DNA of 5,471 nt from Acidimicrobiia bacterium (GCA_013694495.1 JACDCH010000406.1:1-5471); one strand, 5' to 3'. Shown: positions 1 to 5,348, counted from the first letter of the stretch. The notes: a model not told the origin generated them from the sequence alone. A program made the numbers and translations.

Positions 1-71
1 GCGTGGTACGCCGCGCCCAGCCCGACCCGTGCGGCTGCCTCCCATGCGGCGCGATCGAACGCTTCGGCCAC
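1..71 (-). CDS. N-terminal start of an unidentified protein (cut by window edge)
   Basis: A reading frame opens with GTG at 71-69 and runs without a stop to the window edge, giving 23 complete codons that begin VAEAFDRAAWEAAARVGLG. The start is supported by a strong purine-rich ribosome binding site (GGAGG at 83-79, 7 nt before GTG). The frame follows the lysS transcription direction after a gap of about 105 nt, so it may be the next gene of the cluster. The visible residues form an Ala/Arg-rich, probably helical N-terminus with no motif I recognise; I cannot name a family. The main doubt is length: 71 nt of open frame in such GC-rich DNA could be chance, and the ribosome binding site is the chief support. 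Confidence 0.5.
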   Translation of the reverse strand, partial: MAEAFDRAAWEAAARVGLGAAYH

Positions 72-83
72 GCTCCCCCCTCC
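72..83 (-). promoter_or_regulatory. Strong ribosome binding site of the left-edge gene
   Basis: The minus strand reads GGAGGGGGGAGC directly before the GTG at 71. The GGAGG core matches the anti-Shine-Dalgarno sequence and lies 7 nt from the start codon. This is the strongest ribosome binding site of any gene start in the window and decides the start of the partial gene. Confidence 0.6.
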
Positions 84-120
84 GGTGCTCGTCCCGGCCG
101 CAGCCTCGCGCGGCGCGGCG

Positions 121-180
121 TCAGGGGGCGGGCGCGAACCCGCCGATCTCGTTGCCCTCGGGGTCGGCCAAGTGGTTCAG
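121..180 (-). pseudogene. Possible C-terminal remnant of a VOC (glyoxalase-family) protein
   Basis: Directly after lysS, in a different frame overlapping its stop codon, the minus strand encodes LNHLADPEGNEIGGFAPAP followed by TGA at 123-121. The string LADPEGNEI closely resembles the C-terminal strand of vicinal oxygen chelate domains, where D-P-(D/E)-G-N-E normally precedes a hydrophobic strand near the protein end. The rest of a VOC domain (about 100 residues) is absent: further upstream this frame is only the antisense-like shadow of lysS. I infer that most of a VOC gene was deleted and its 3' end now abuts lysS. Chance resemblance is the alternative, because D, P, E, G and A are favoured by GC-rich codons, though N-E-I is less expected. 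Confidence 0.4.
127..144 (-). terminator. Weak candidate hairpin terminator after lysS
   Basis: A perfect 6-bp stem, GGCGGG pairing with CCCGCC around a 6-nt loop, begins 32 nt after the lysS stop. No T-rich tract follows, so it is not a canonical intrinsic terminator. Actinobacterial terminators often lack the U-tract, but a 6-bp GC stem is also easy to find by chance at this GC content. Confidence 0.2.
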
Positions 181-1586
181 CCGCGGTCCTGCTCGGGGCG
201 CAGGGTGGGGAAGAGGATCACGTCGCGGATGGTCGGCGCGTCGGCCAGCAGCATCACCAGCCGGTCCATCCCGATGCCGAGCCCACCGGTCGGCGGCAGG
301 CCGTACTCGAGGGCCCGCAGGTAGTCCTCGTCGACGGCCATGGCCTCGTCGTCTCCCGCTGCCTTGTACGCGGCCTGCGCCTCGAACGTGGCTCGCTGCT
401 CGACCGGGTCCTGGAGCTCGCTGAACGCGTTGCCGAGCTCGCGGCCGGCGACGATCGGCTCGAAGCGCTCGACCATGCCCGGCACCTCCCGGTGGTCGCG
501 CGCCAGGGGTGAGACCTCCTTGGGGTGGTCGAGCACGAACACCGGGCCCCAGATCGCCGACTCGGTGGTCTTCTCGTAGAGCTCGAGGACGAGCTTGCCG
601 CCGCCCCAGGCATCCTCCCACGGCACGCCGTGCTCGTCGAGGACGGCCCGCAGCTCGTCGACCGGCTGGCGCACGTCGACCCGCAGGCCGGTGTGCTCCT
701 CGATGAGCTCGACCATCGTCGCCCGCCGCCAGGGCGGCGTGAGGTCGAGGTCGCGGCCGCCGTAGGTGAGCTTCGTCGTGCCCCGCAGCTCGGTGGCGAG
801 GTGGGCCACCAGCGACTCGGTGAGCTCCATCATGTCGCCGTAGTCGGCGTAGGCCTGGTACAGCTCGAGCATCGTGAACTCGGGGTTGTGGCGGGGCGAG
901 AGGCCCTCGTTGCGGAACACCCTGGCGATCTCGAAGACCCGCTCGAGGCCGCCGACCGTGAGCCGCTTGAGGTAGAGCTCCGGCGCGATGCGGAGGTACA
1001 GGTCCATGTCGAGCGCGTTGTGGTGCGTCGTGAACGGCCGGGCGGTGGCGCCGCCGGGGATGGGGTGGAACGTCGGCGTCTCGACCTCGATGAAGTTGCG
1101 GTCCTCGAGCCAGCGGCGCGTGAGCGAGAACACCTTGCTGCGCAGCAGCAGCGTCTCACGCGCCTCGTCGGTGACCCACAGGTCGACGTAGCGCTGCCGG
1201 TAGCGCGTGTCGGGGTCGGTGATGCCGTGCCACTTGTCCGGGAACGGGCGGCGGGCCTGGGCCAGCAGCGTCCAGCCGTCGACGCGCACGGACAGCTCGC
1301 CCCGGCGGGTCGCCATGACGATCCCCTCGACGCCGATCCAGTCGCCCAGGTTCAGGTGCGAGAACTCCTCGAACGCCGGCGTCGACGCAGCCGGGGCGAA
1401 CAGCTGGATCCGTCCCGACGAGTCCTGCAGCGTGCCGAAGGCGAGCTTGCCCTGCACCCGCCGCAACATGAGCCGCCCCGCGATCCGCACGACCCGCTCG
1501 GTCTCGGTGCCGGGCTCGATGCTCGCGAACTCGGCGGCCAGCGCGCCGGCGCGCGCATCGACCTCGTAGCGATACGGGATGTCCAT
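177..1586 (-). CDS. lysS: Lysyl-tRNA synthetase, class II
   Basis: LysS charges tRNA-Lys with lysine using ATP, in the cytoplasm. The 469-residue product has the class II layout: an anticodon-binding OB-fold at about residues 33-110, the motif 1 region around 150-185 with IPGGATARPF, the lysine-specific stretch DLYLRIAPELYLKRL (195-209), motif 2 with FRNEGLSPRHNPEFTMLELY (224-243), EVSPLAR (357-363), GRELGNAFSEL (381-391), and motif 3 with GLGIGMDRLVMLL (435-447) followed by TIRDVILFPTLRP. It ends at the usual family C-terminus. It is some 30 residues shorter than the E. coli enzyme because it lacks most of the N-terminal extension before the OB-fold. The ATG at 1586 is preceded by GAGG with 6 nt spacing. 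A repeat-rich block separates it from coaX upstream. Identification is secure; whether it is co-transcribed with coaX is unknown. Confidence 0.97.
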   Translation of the reverse strand: MDIPYRYEVDARAGALAAEFASIEPGTETERVVRIAGRLMLRRVQGKLAFGTLQDSSGRIQLFAPAASTPAFEEFSHLNLGDWIGVEGIVMATRRGELSVRVDGWTLLAQARRPFPDKWHGITDPDTRYRQRYVDLWVTDEARETLLLRSKVFSLTRRWLEDRNFIEVETPTFHPIPGGATARPFTTHHNALDMDLYLRIAPELYLKRLTVGGLERVFEIARVFRNEGLSPRHNPEFTMLELYQAYADYGDMMELTESLVAHLATELRGTTKLTYGGRDLDLTPPWRRATMVELIEEHTGLRVDVRQPVDELRAVLDEHGVPWEDAWGGGKLVLELYEKTTESAIWGPVFVLDHPKEVSPLARDHREVPGMVERFEPIVAGRELGNAFSELQDPVEQRATFEAQAAYKAAGDDEAMAVDEDYLRALEYGLPPTGGLGIGMDRLVMLLADAPTIRDVILFPTLRPEQDRG

Positions 1587-1592
1587 CAGATG

Positions 1593-1596
1593 CCTC
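1593..1596 (-). promoter_or_regulatory. Ribosome binding site of lysS
   Basis: GAGG on the minus strand lies 6 nt before the ATG at 1586 and supports that start. It lies outside the two repeat copies, so the repeats end before the lysS translation signal. Confidence 0.6.
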
Positions 1597-1627
1597 GGAC
1601 GGACGGGGCCGACGCGGCGAGGAGCGT

Positions 1628-1735
1628 CATGACCGCCGGAGGCGCTGGGGGTCCGGGGGCGGAGCCCCCGGGAATCAGCCGCAGGGCGGCGAAGTCGGCT
1701 GCGGACCGCGATCGGAGCGAGGCGAGTGAGCTCGA
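1628..1735 (-). repeat. Intergenic repeat, copy A (lysS-proximal)
   Basis: This copy has an 80-nt core at 1628-1707 that matches copy B (1747-1826) at 74 of 80 positions, counted by eye. The core contains a perfect GC-rich hairpin (1653-1671). Next to it is a block with GAGYGAR heptamers at 1715 and 1724 on the plus strand, ending in CGAGTGAGCTCGA (1723-1735), which also ends copy B. The modular make-up (hairpin core plus GAGYGAR block) looks like an interspersed intergenic repeat family rather than a gene. No transposase, target-site duplication or terminal inverted repeat is visible. Confidence 0.75.
1653..1671 (-). terminator. GC-rich hairpin in repeat copy A
   Basis: CCGGGGGC and GCCCCCGG form a perfect 8-bp stem around a 3-nt loop; on the minus strand the core reads GGGGGCTCCGCCCCC. 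It could slow or end transcription between coaX and lysS. No T-tract follows, and the palindrome forms equally on both strands, so termination is only a possibility. Confidence 0.3.
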
Positions 1736-1746
1736 CATGCTCAGCG

Positions 1747-1902
1747 CATGACCGCCAGAGGCGCTGGGGGTCCGGGGGCGGAGCCCCTGGGAATCGGCCG
1801 CAGGGCGACGAAGTCGGCCGAGGACCGAAAACCGCCCGAGCGGAGCGAGGTCCACCAAACTCGAGCGAACGGAGTGAGGCGCAGCCGAACGAGTGAGCTC
1901 GA
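1747..1902 (-). repeat. Intergenic repeat, copy B (coaX-proximal)
   Basis: The 80-nt core at 1747-1826 repeats copy A with six substitutions at a spacing of 119 nt. Its flanking block is longer than that of copy A and carries four GAGYGAR heptamers on the plus strand (starting at 1843, 1863, 1872 and 1891), ending in the shared CGAGTGAGCTCGA at 1890-1902, four bases from the coaX stop. A and B are direct repeats separated by 11 nt (1736-1746). The six differences suggest an old duplication or two insertions of one element. Confidence 0.75.
1772..1790 (-). terminator. GC-rich hairpin in repeat copy B
   Basis: This is the counterpart of the copy A hairpin, with the same 8-bp stem and 3-nt loop. 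One stem position has changed from C to T, leaving a G-T pair in place of G-C in the plus-strand sense. Read as minus-strand RNA the same position is an A opposite C, so the stem is weakened there. It lies about 116 nt after the coaX stop and lacks a T-tract. Confidence 0.25.
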
Positions 1903-1905
1903 AAC

Positions 1906-2709
1906 TCATCGCTGGTTCTTCTCGTAGATGAGGCGGAGGCCGTGGAGGGTGAGCCAGGGCTCGTGCTCGGTGATCATCTCGGAGTACGGCGCGATGACCG
2001 CGGCGAGCCCGCCGGTGGCGACGACGGTGGCCTCGCCGATCTCGTGGACGATGCGGCGGGCGATGGCGTCGACCTGGCCACCGAAGCCGTACAGCGCGCC
2101 GGACTGGATCGACTCGATCGTGTTCTTGCCGATGACGTTGCGGGGCTCGATCAGCTCGACCTTGCGCAGCGCTGCGGCCCGGCTGAAGAGGGCCTCCATG
2201 CTGATCTCCACCCCGGGGATGATGGCGCCGCCGAGGTACTCGCCCTCGGCGGAGATGGCCTCGAGCGTGGTGGCGGTGCCGAAGTCGACCACGATCGTTG
2301 GCCCGCCGAAGAGGTCGAAGGCGGCGACGGCGTCGGCGATGCGGTCGGCGCCGACCTCCTTGGGGTTCTCGTAGAGGATCGGCATGCCGGTCTTCACGCC
2401 GGGCTCGACGACGACGGCCTCGAAGCCGAAGTAGCGGCGGGTCATCTCCCGCACCGCCGCGGTGATCGACGGGACCGACGAGCACAGGGCGACCCCGGAG
2501 ACGTCCTCGTCGAAGCTGAAGCCGTGGAAGCCGAGGAACTCCTGCACGAGCAGGGCGAGCTCGTCGCTCGTGCGCTGCGCGGAGGTGGCGATGCGCCAGT
2601 GGTCGAGGAGGTCGCGCTCGGCGCCGGTGCCGACCGGCGGCTGCCCCGCCTCGGTGCCGAAGAGCCCGATGACGGTCTGGGTGTTGCCCACGTCGATCGC
2701 CAACAGCAC
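1906..2709 (-). CDS. coaX: Type III pantothenate kinase
   Basis: CoaX phosphorylates pantothenate to 4'-phosphopantothenate, the first committed step of coenzyme A synthesis; the type III family is typically potassium-dependent and insensitive to CoA feedback. The ASKHA-fold signatures are present: the first phosphate loop DVGNT (6-10), GADR (120-123) with the Asp expected at the active site, the second phosphate motif DFGTATT (142-148), GGAIIPG (160-166) and the adenosine motif ATGG (231-234). I chose GTG at 2709 because it gives the family-typical N-terminus (M/V)LLAIDVGNT and a normal 267-residue length. An in-frame TTG at 2748 would add 13 Gly-rich residues foreign to the family. No convincing Shine-Dalgarno precedes either start. 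The gene follows nadC by 81 nt; the product makes a natural pair with PanC upstream. Confidence 0.95.
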   Translation of the reverse strand: MLLAIDVGNTQTVIGLFGTEAGQPPVGTGAERDLLDHWRIATSAQRTSDELALLVQEFLGFHGFSFDEDVSGVALCSSVPSITAAVREMTRRYFGFEAVVVEPGVKTGMPILYENPKEVGADRIADAVAAFDLFGGPTIVVDFGTATTLEAISAEGEYLGGAIIPGVEISMEALFSRAAALRKVELIEPRNVIGKNTIESIQSGALYGFGGQVDAIARRIVHEIGEATVVATGGLAAVIAPYSEMITEHEPWLTLHGLRLIYEKNQR

Positions 2710-2711
2710 GG

Positions 2712-2739
2712 CGGGGCACGCTACGTGGCGCCCCGTGCC
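2712..2739 (-). promoter_or_regulatory. Overlapping inverted repeats just before the coaX start
   Basis: Two mutually exclusive 6-bp stems share this stretch: CGGGGC (2712-2717) with GCCCCG (2730-2735), and GGCACG (2715-2720) with CGTGCC (2734-2739). In the coaX mRNA the structure ends two bases before the GTG start, in the place of a missing Shine-Dalgarno sequence. It might affect coaX translation, but short GC stems are common at this base composition. Confidence 0.25.
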
Positions 2740-2790
2740 GCCCCCCAACCAATCCGGGCCGGGTGTCGACCGCCCGGACCGACGTGCGAG

Positions 2791-3657
2791 TCAGGCGTTC
2801 GGGTCGATGTCGAGACCGATGTCGAGGACGGGGGCGCTGATCGTGATGTGCGACGTGGAGATCACGTCGACCCCGGTGGCGGCGTAGTCGGCGATCGTCT
2901 CGATGGTGATGCCGCCGCTGGCCTCGAGAAGCGGGCGGCGGGCCGCGCCGTCGGCCAGGGCGACGGCCTCGCGCACCTCGGCGGGCGAGAGGTTGTCGAG
3001 GAGGATGGCGTCGGCGCCGGCGGCGAGGGCCTGCTCGACCTTGTCGAGCGAGTCGGCTTCGACGTGGATCGTGCGGGCCGGCCACGTGGCCCGGGCCTGG
3101 CGCACGGCCTCGGCGATCCCGAGCCGGGTCAGGTGGTTGTCCTTGAACATCACCCAGTCCGAGAGGTTGCCGCGGTGGTTCCAGCCGCCGCCGGCCCGCA
3201 CCGCCGCCTTCTCGAGCGACCGGAGCCCGGGGGTCGTCTTGCGGGTGTCCCAGACGCGCGCCGTGCCGCCCCGTGCGGCGGCGGCGTCGACATAGCGACG
3301 GGTGAGCGTGGCCACGCCCGACAGGTGGTTCAGGAAGTTCAGCGCGGTGCGCTCGCCGGTGAGGATCGATGCCAGCGGGCCGACGACCTCGCCGATCGTG
3401 GCGCCCGCCGCCACGGCGTCGCCGTCGTCGGCCGACCACCGCACCTCGACATCGGGGTCGAGCTGGGCGAACGCCTCGGTTGCGCAGCGCGTACCGGCCA
3501 GCACCCCGTCGCGGCGGGGCACGAAGGCCGCCGTCACAGCCGGGCCGTCGGGCACGAGCGCGGCGCTGAGGTCGCCGAGCGGCGTGAGGTCCTCGGCCAG
3601 CGCGACGGCGACGGCCCGACGGATCTCGGTGATCGGCGCATGGTGGACCGCAGCCAT
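2791..3657 (-). CDS. nadC: Nicotinate-nucleotide diphosphorylase (carboxylating), quinolinate phosphoribosyltransferase
   Basis: NadC converts quinolinate and phosphoribosyl pyrophosphate to nicotinate mononucleotide, CO2 and diphosphate, joining de novo NAD synthesis to the common pathway. The 288-residue product has the family length and motifs: EDLTPLGDLS (22-31), GERTALNFLNHLSGVAT (101-117), the substrate-binding DTRKTTPGLR (137-146) and LEKAAVRAGGGWNHR (148-162), FKDNHL (171-176), VEADSL (199-204), LLDNLSP (219-225) and LEASGGIT (244-251) of the phosphate-binding barrel end. The ATG at 3657 is the only sensible start: the frame upstream reaches a stop with no ATG or GTG between. Only an AGG at 3667-3665 serves as ribosome binding site, and it is buried in an inverted repeat. 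NadB, which makes the precursor iminoaspartate, is encoded just upstream; NadA is not in the window. Confidence 0.96.
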   Translation of the reverse strand: MAAVHHAPITEIRRAVAVALAEDLTPLGDLSAALVPDGPAVTAAFVPRRDGVLAGTRCATEAFAQLDPDVEVRWSADDGDAVAAGATIGEVVGPLASILTGERTALNFLNHLSGVATLTRRYVDAAAARGGTARVWDTRKTTPGLRSLEKAAVRAGGGWNHRGNLSDWVMFKDNHLTRLGIAEAVRQARATWPARTIHVEADSLDKVEQALAAGADAILLDNLSPAEVREAVALADGAARRPLLEASGGITIETIADYAATGVDVISTSHITISAPVLDIGLDIDPNA

Positions 3658-3658
3658 C

Positions 3659-3694
3659 TCAGGACCTGCGCACGGATCGTCGGTCGATGGTCAT
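3659..3694 (-). CDS. Candidate 11-residue leader peptide before nadC
   Basis: The minus strand has ATG at 3694 followed by eleven codons in all, MTIDRRSVRRS, and a TGA at 3661-3659; one base later nadC begins. A purine-rich AGAGGAAGGA (3715-3706) lies upstream, with AAGGA 11 nt from the ATG, slightly longer than ideal. Four of eleven residues are Arg, using CGA, CGA, CGC and AGG; CGA and AGG are normally rare in high-GC actinobacteria. The frame spans the loop and the 3' arm of the inverted repeat covering the nadC ribosome binding site, so translating it would open that stem, and its stop position suits re-initiation at nadC. This is inference from layout; a frame this short can arise by chance. 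Confidence 0.35.
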   Translation of the reverse strand: MTIDRRSVRRS

Positions 3695-3709
3695 GGGGTC
3701 GCAGGTCCT
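3661..3709 (-). promoter_or_regulatory. Inverted repeat covering the nadC ribosome binding site
   Basis: AGGACCTGCG (3661-3670) and CGCAGGTCCT (3700-3709) are perfect 10-nt inverted repeats around 29 nt, with a further small stem ATCG/CGAT (3676-3679, 3685-3688) inside the loop. In the mRNA the 3' arm contains the AGG that would serve nadC and ends 3 nt before its ATG; the 5' arm contains part of the purine-rich tract upstream of the candidate leader peptide. The geometry fits a translational control hairpin that hides the nadC start until opened. A protein-binding operator is less likely because the arms lie about 39 nt apart centre to centre. Confidence 0.5.
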
Positions 3710-3731
3710 TCCTCTATCGCCATTCGATTCC

Positions 3732-3773
3732 GGGTTACCGCGTCGGGGGCTTCGCCGAGGCGGTCGGGAACCC
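3732..3773 (-). terminator. Bulged hairpin shortly after nadB
   Basis: Nested complementary segments form one interrupted stem: GGGTT (3732-3736) with AACCC (3769-3773), then after a 4-nt bulge ACCGC (3737-3741) with GCGGT (3760-3764), then past a G-G mismatch TCGG (3743-3746) with CCGA (3755-3758), closing an 8-nt loop. It starts 6 nt after the nadB stop. No T-tract follows, so it may be a partial terminator, an mRNA-stabilising 3' structure or part of the nadC leader. It occupies the nadB side of the 122-nt gap; I see no convincing promoter boxes there. Confidence 0.35.
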
Positions 3774-3779
3774 TTCATC

Positions 3780-5348
3780 TCAGCCTCCCAGCACGAAGCG
3801 GAGGAGCAGGGCGTCGTCGGCCTCGGGGAACTCCTCGCGGGCGTGGGCCCCGCGGGTCTCCTCGCGAGCGAGTGCCCCCGCCACGACCACCTGGCCGACG
3901 GTCTGCAGGTTCCGCAGCTCTGCGGCGGCGACCCCGCCCTCGCCGCCCGGCCGGCGGGCCAGCGCCATGGCCATGTCGAGCGACCCCGCCGAACGCAGCA
4001 CGCCGGCGTGGGTGCTCATGCCCGTCTGGAGCTCGTCGCGGGTGACCGGCGGGCCCTCATCCCAGCCCAGCTCGAACGGCAGGCGACGCCCGCCGATGAC
4101 ACCGGCCTCGACGGCCTCGCCCTGGAGCACCGAGCGCATCGCGCCGGTGGGCGACGGCCCGTCGATGCCACCGTCGATGGCGTCGACCGCGCGCGGTGCG
4201 AACACCATCCCGTCGAGCAGCGAGTTCGACGCCAGCCGGTTGGCGCCCATGACGCCGTTGCAGGCGGCCTCGCCCGCGGCCCACAGCCCCGGCAGCGAGG
4301 TGGCGCCGTCGAGGTCGGCCACGACGCCGCCGCAGCAGTAGTGGGCGGCGGGGGCGACGGGCAGCCACTCCCTGACCGGGTCGAGGCCGACCTCGGTGAG
4401 GTTGGCGGCGATCGTGGGGAAGCGGACGGCGAAGCGGTCGAGGCCGGTGGCGTCGAGCCACATGTGCTCGACGTCCTGCTCGAGCATGCGGGCGGTGATG
4501 GCCCGGCTCACCTTGTCGCGAGGGAGCATCTCGTCGACGAAGCGGTCGCCGTTCTTGTCGCGCAGGAGGGCGCCGTGGCCCCGCAGCGCCTCCGACAGCA
4601 GCGGCCGGGGCATGAGCGGGTGGTGCAGGGCGGTCGGGTGGAACTGCACGAACTCGACGTCGGCGACGGCCACCCCGGCCCGGATGGCCATGGCGGTGCC
4701 GTCGCCGGTGGCCTCGAGGGGGTTCGTGGTGACGGCGAACAACTGGCCCGCGCCGCCCGTGGCCAGCAGCACGTTGCGGCTACGCACCTCGATCGTTCGG
4801 CCGTCGGCGTCGAGGGCAGTGACCCCGACGCAGCGGCCGCCCTCGACGATGAGGTCCGACGCGAACGTGCGCTGGAGCACCGTGGCCGCGGTGGCCTGCA
4901 CGGCCGCCACCAACGCCCGCTCGATCTCGTAGCCCGTCGCCGCCCCGCCGGCGTGGACGATGCGGGCGACGCTGTGGCCGCCCTCCCGGGCCCGCTCGAG
5001 CTGGCCGCTGCCGTCGACGTCGAACACCGCACCGAGAGCGATGAGCTCGTGCACCCGGTCGGGGCCCTCGTCGACGAGCACCCGCACGGCTTCGACGTCG
5101 CACAGGCCATCGCCGGCGAGGAGCGTGTCGGCCAGGTGCAGGTCGGTGGAGTCGGGGTCGGCGCCGCCGAGCACCGCGGCCACCCCGCCCTGGGCCCACC
5201 GGGTGGTGGCCATGTCGAGCTCGGCCTTGGTGAGAACCCCGACCCGCATGCCGAGGCCAGCGGCGCGGGTGGCCGCCGACAGCCCGGCCACGCCCGATCC
5301 GAGGACGAGCAGGTCGAGGTCGAGATCGGGCGGTCCGGCGGCGGCCAT
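3780..5348 (-). CDS. nadB: L-aspartate oxidase
   Basis: NadB is a flavoenzyme that oxidises L-aspartate to iminoaspartate, the first step of de novo NAD synthesis, passing electrons to oxygen or fumarate. The 522-residue product shows the FAD-binding Rossmann loop GSGVAGLSAA (17-26), TRWAQGGVAAVL (49-60), LLATGGAG (194-201), the substrate-region motifs FVQFHPTAL (233-241) and LLSEALRGHGALL (250-262), the arginine-bearing PRDKVSRAI (276-284), HYCCGGV (336-342), GLWAAGEAACNGV (354-366) with GANRLASNSLLDG (368-380), and a C-terminal helical domain ending near ETRGAHAREEFPE (497-509). Two motif positions are atypical: RGHG instead of the usual RGEG (His258), and Met367 where HGANR is usual. ATG at 5348 is the sole plausible start, without a clear ribosome binding site, 12 nt after panC, so translation is probably coupled. 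Related flavoproteins such as succinate dehydrogenase subunit A fit less well. Confidence 0.95.
   Translation of the reverse strand: MAAAGPPDLDLDLLVLGSGVAGLSAATRAAGLGMRVGVLTKAELDMATTRWAQGGVAAVLGGADPDSTDLHLADTLLAGDGLCDVEAVRVLVDEGPDRVHELIALGAVFDVDGSGQLERAREGGHSVARIVHAGGAATGYEIERALVAAVQATAATVLQRTFASDLIVEGGRCVGVTALDADGRTIEVRSRNVLLATGGAGQLFAVTTNPLEATGDGTAMAIRAGVAVADVEFVQFHPTALHHPLMPRPLLSEALRGHGALLRDKNGDRFVDEMLPRDKVSRAITARMLEQDVEHMWLDATGLDRFAVRFPTIAANLTEVGLDPVREWLPVAPAAHYCCGGVVADLDGATSLPGLWAAGEAACNGVMGANRLASNSLLDGMVFAPRAVDAIDGGIDGPSPTGAMRSVLQGEAVEAGVIGGRRLPFELGWDEGPPVTRDELQTGMSTHAGVLRSAGSLDMAMALARRPGGEGGVAAAELRNLQTVGQVVVAGALAREETRGAHAREEFPEADDALLLRFVLGG

Larger units (their letters stand above)
1586..1909 (-). 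other. 107-codon open frame between coaX and lysS, probably non-coding
   Basis: An ATG at 1909 overlaps the coaX stop (ATGA), and the frame runs to a TGA at 1588-1586 that overlaps the lysS start (TGATG). Such tight overlaps on both sides would normally suggest a coupled gene. Three observations argue against it. The frame is Ser/Pro/Ala/Arg-rich with no recognisable domain. About a quarter of its codons end in A or T, whereas neighbouring genes use G or C almost always. The two repeat copies inside it are offset by 119 nt, not a multiple of three, so they are read in different frames and yield unrelated peptides. I regard it as an accidental open frame across repeats; a small coupled gene is not excluded. 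Confidence 0.2.

Noticed and set aside
525..1751. Plus-strand open frame of about 408 codons opposite lysS
   Set aside because: It mirrors lysS codon structure and its product is low-complexity and rich in Val, Glu, Leu and Arg with no motif; lysS on the other strand accounts for the conservation.
1628..1902. Insertion sequence, attachment site or CRISPR array
   Set aside because: There are only two copies, no regular short spacers, no terminal inverted repeats, no target duplication and no transposase or integrase nearby.
2710..2748. N-terminal extension of CoaX from a TTG at 2748
   Set aside because: It would add a Gly-rich 13-residue segment before the family-conserved start (M/V)LLAIDVGNT and overlaps an inverted repeat; GTG at 2709 gives the usual length.
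2796..2870. Unusual C-terminal stretch STSHITISAP in NadC, where many homologues have GALTHSAP
   Set aside because: This position differs among known quinolinate phosphoribosyltransferases, and all catalytic basic-residue motifs are intact, so I treat it as ordinary family variation.
1586..3439. Minus-strand open frame of about 617 codons through nadC and coaX
   Set aside because: It is read in a different frame from both genes and is dominated by Arg, His, Pro and Gly runs, typical of an out-of-frame shadow. Only its last 107 codons (1909-1586) fall in an intergenic region and are discussed separately.
3658..3779. Known riboswitch (for example the NAD-related nadA motif) or tRNA in the nadB-nadC gap
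   Set aside because: The two stems do not match the layout of any riboswitch I can recall, and no cloverleaf with D- and T-arm sequences can be drawn. The region is kept only as a candidate leader.
1942..4341. Very long plus-strand open frame (about 800 codons) opposite coaX, nadC and part of nadB
   Set aside because: It runs antisense to three well-identified genes and across their intergenic gaps, and its Asp/Gly/Val/Arg/Ala-rich product has no recognisable domain. Long antisense frames are expected in such GC-rich coding DNA.
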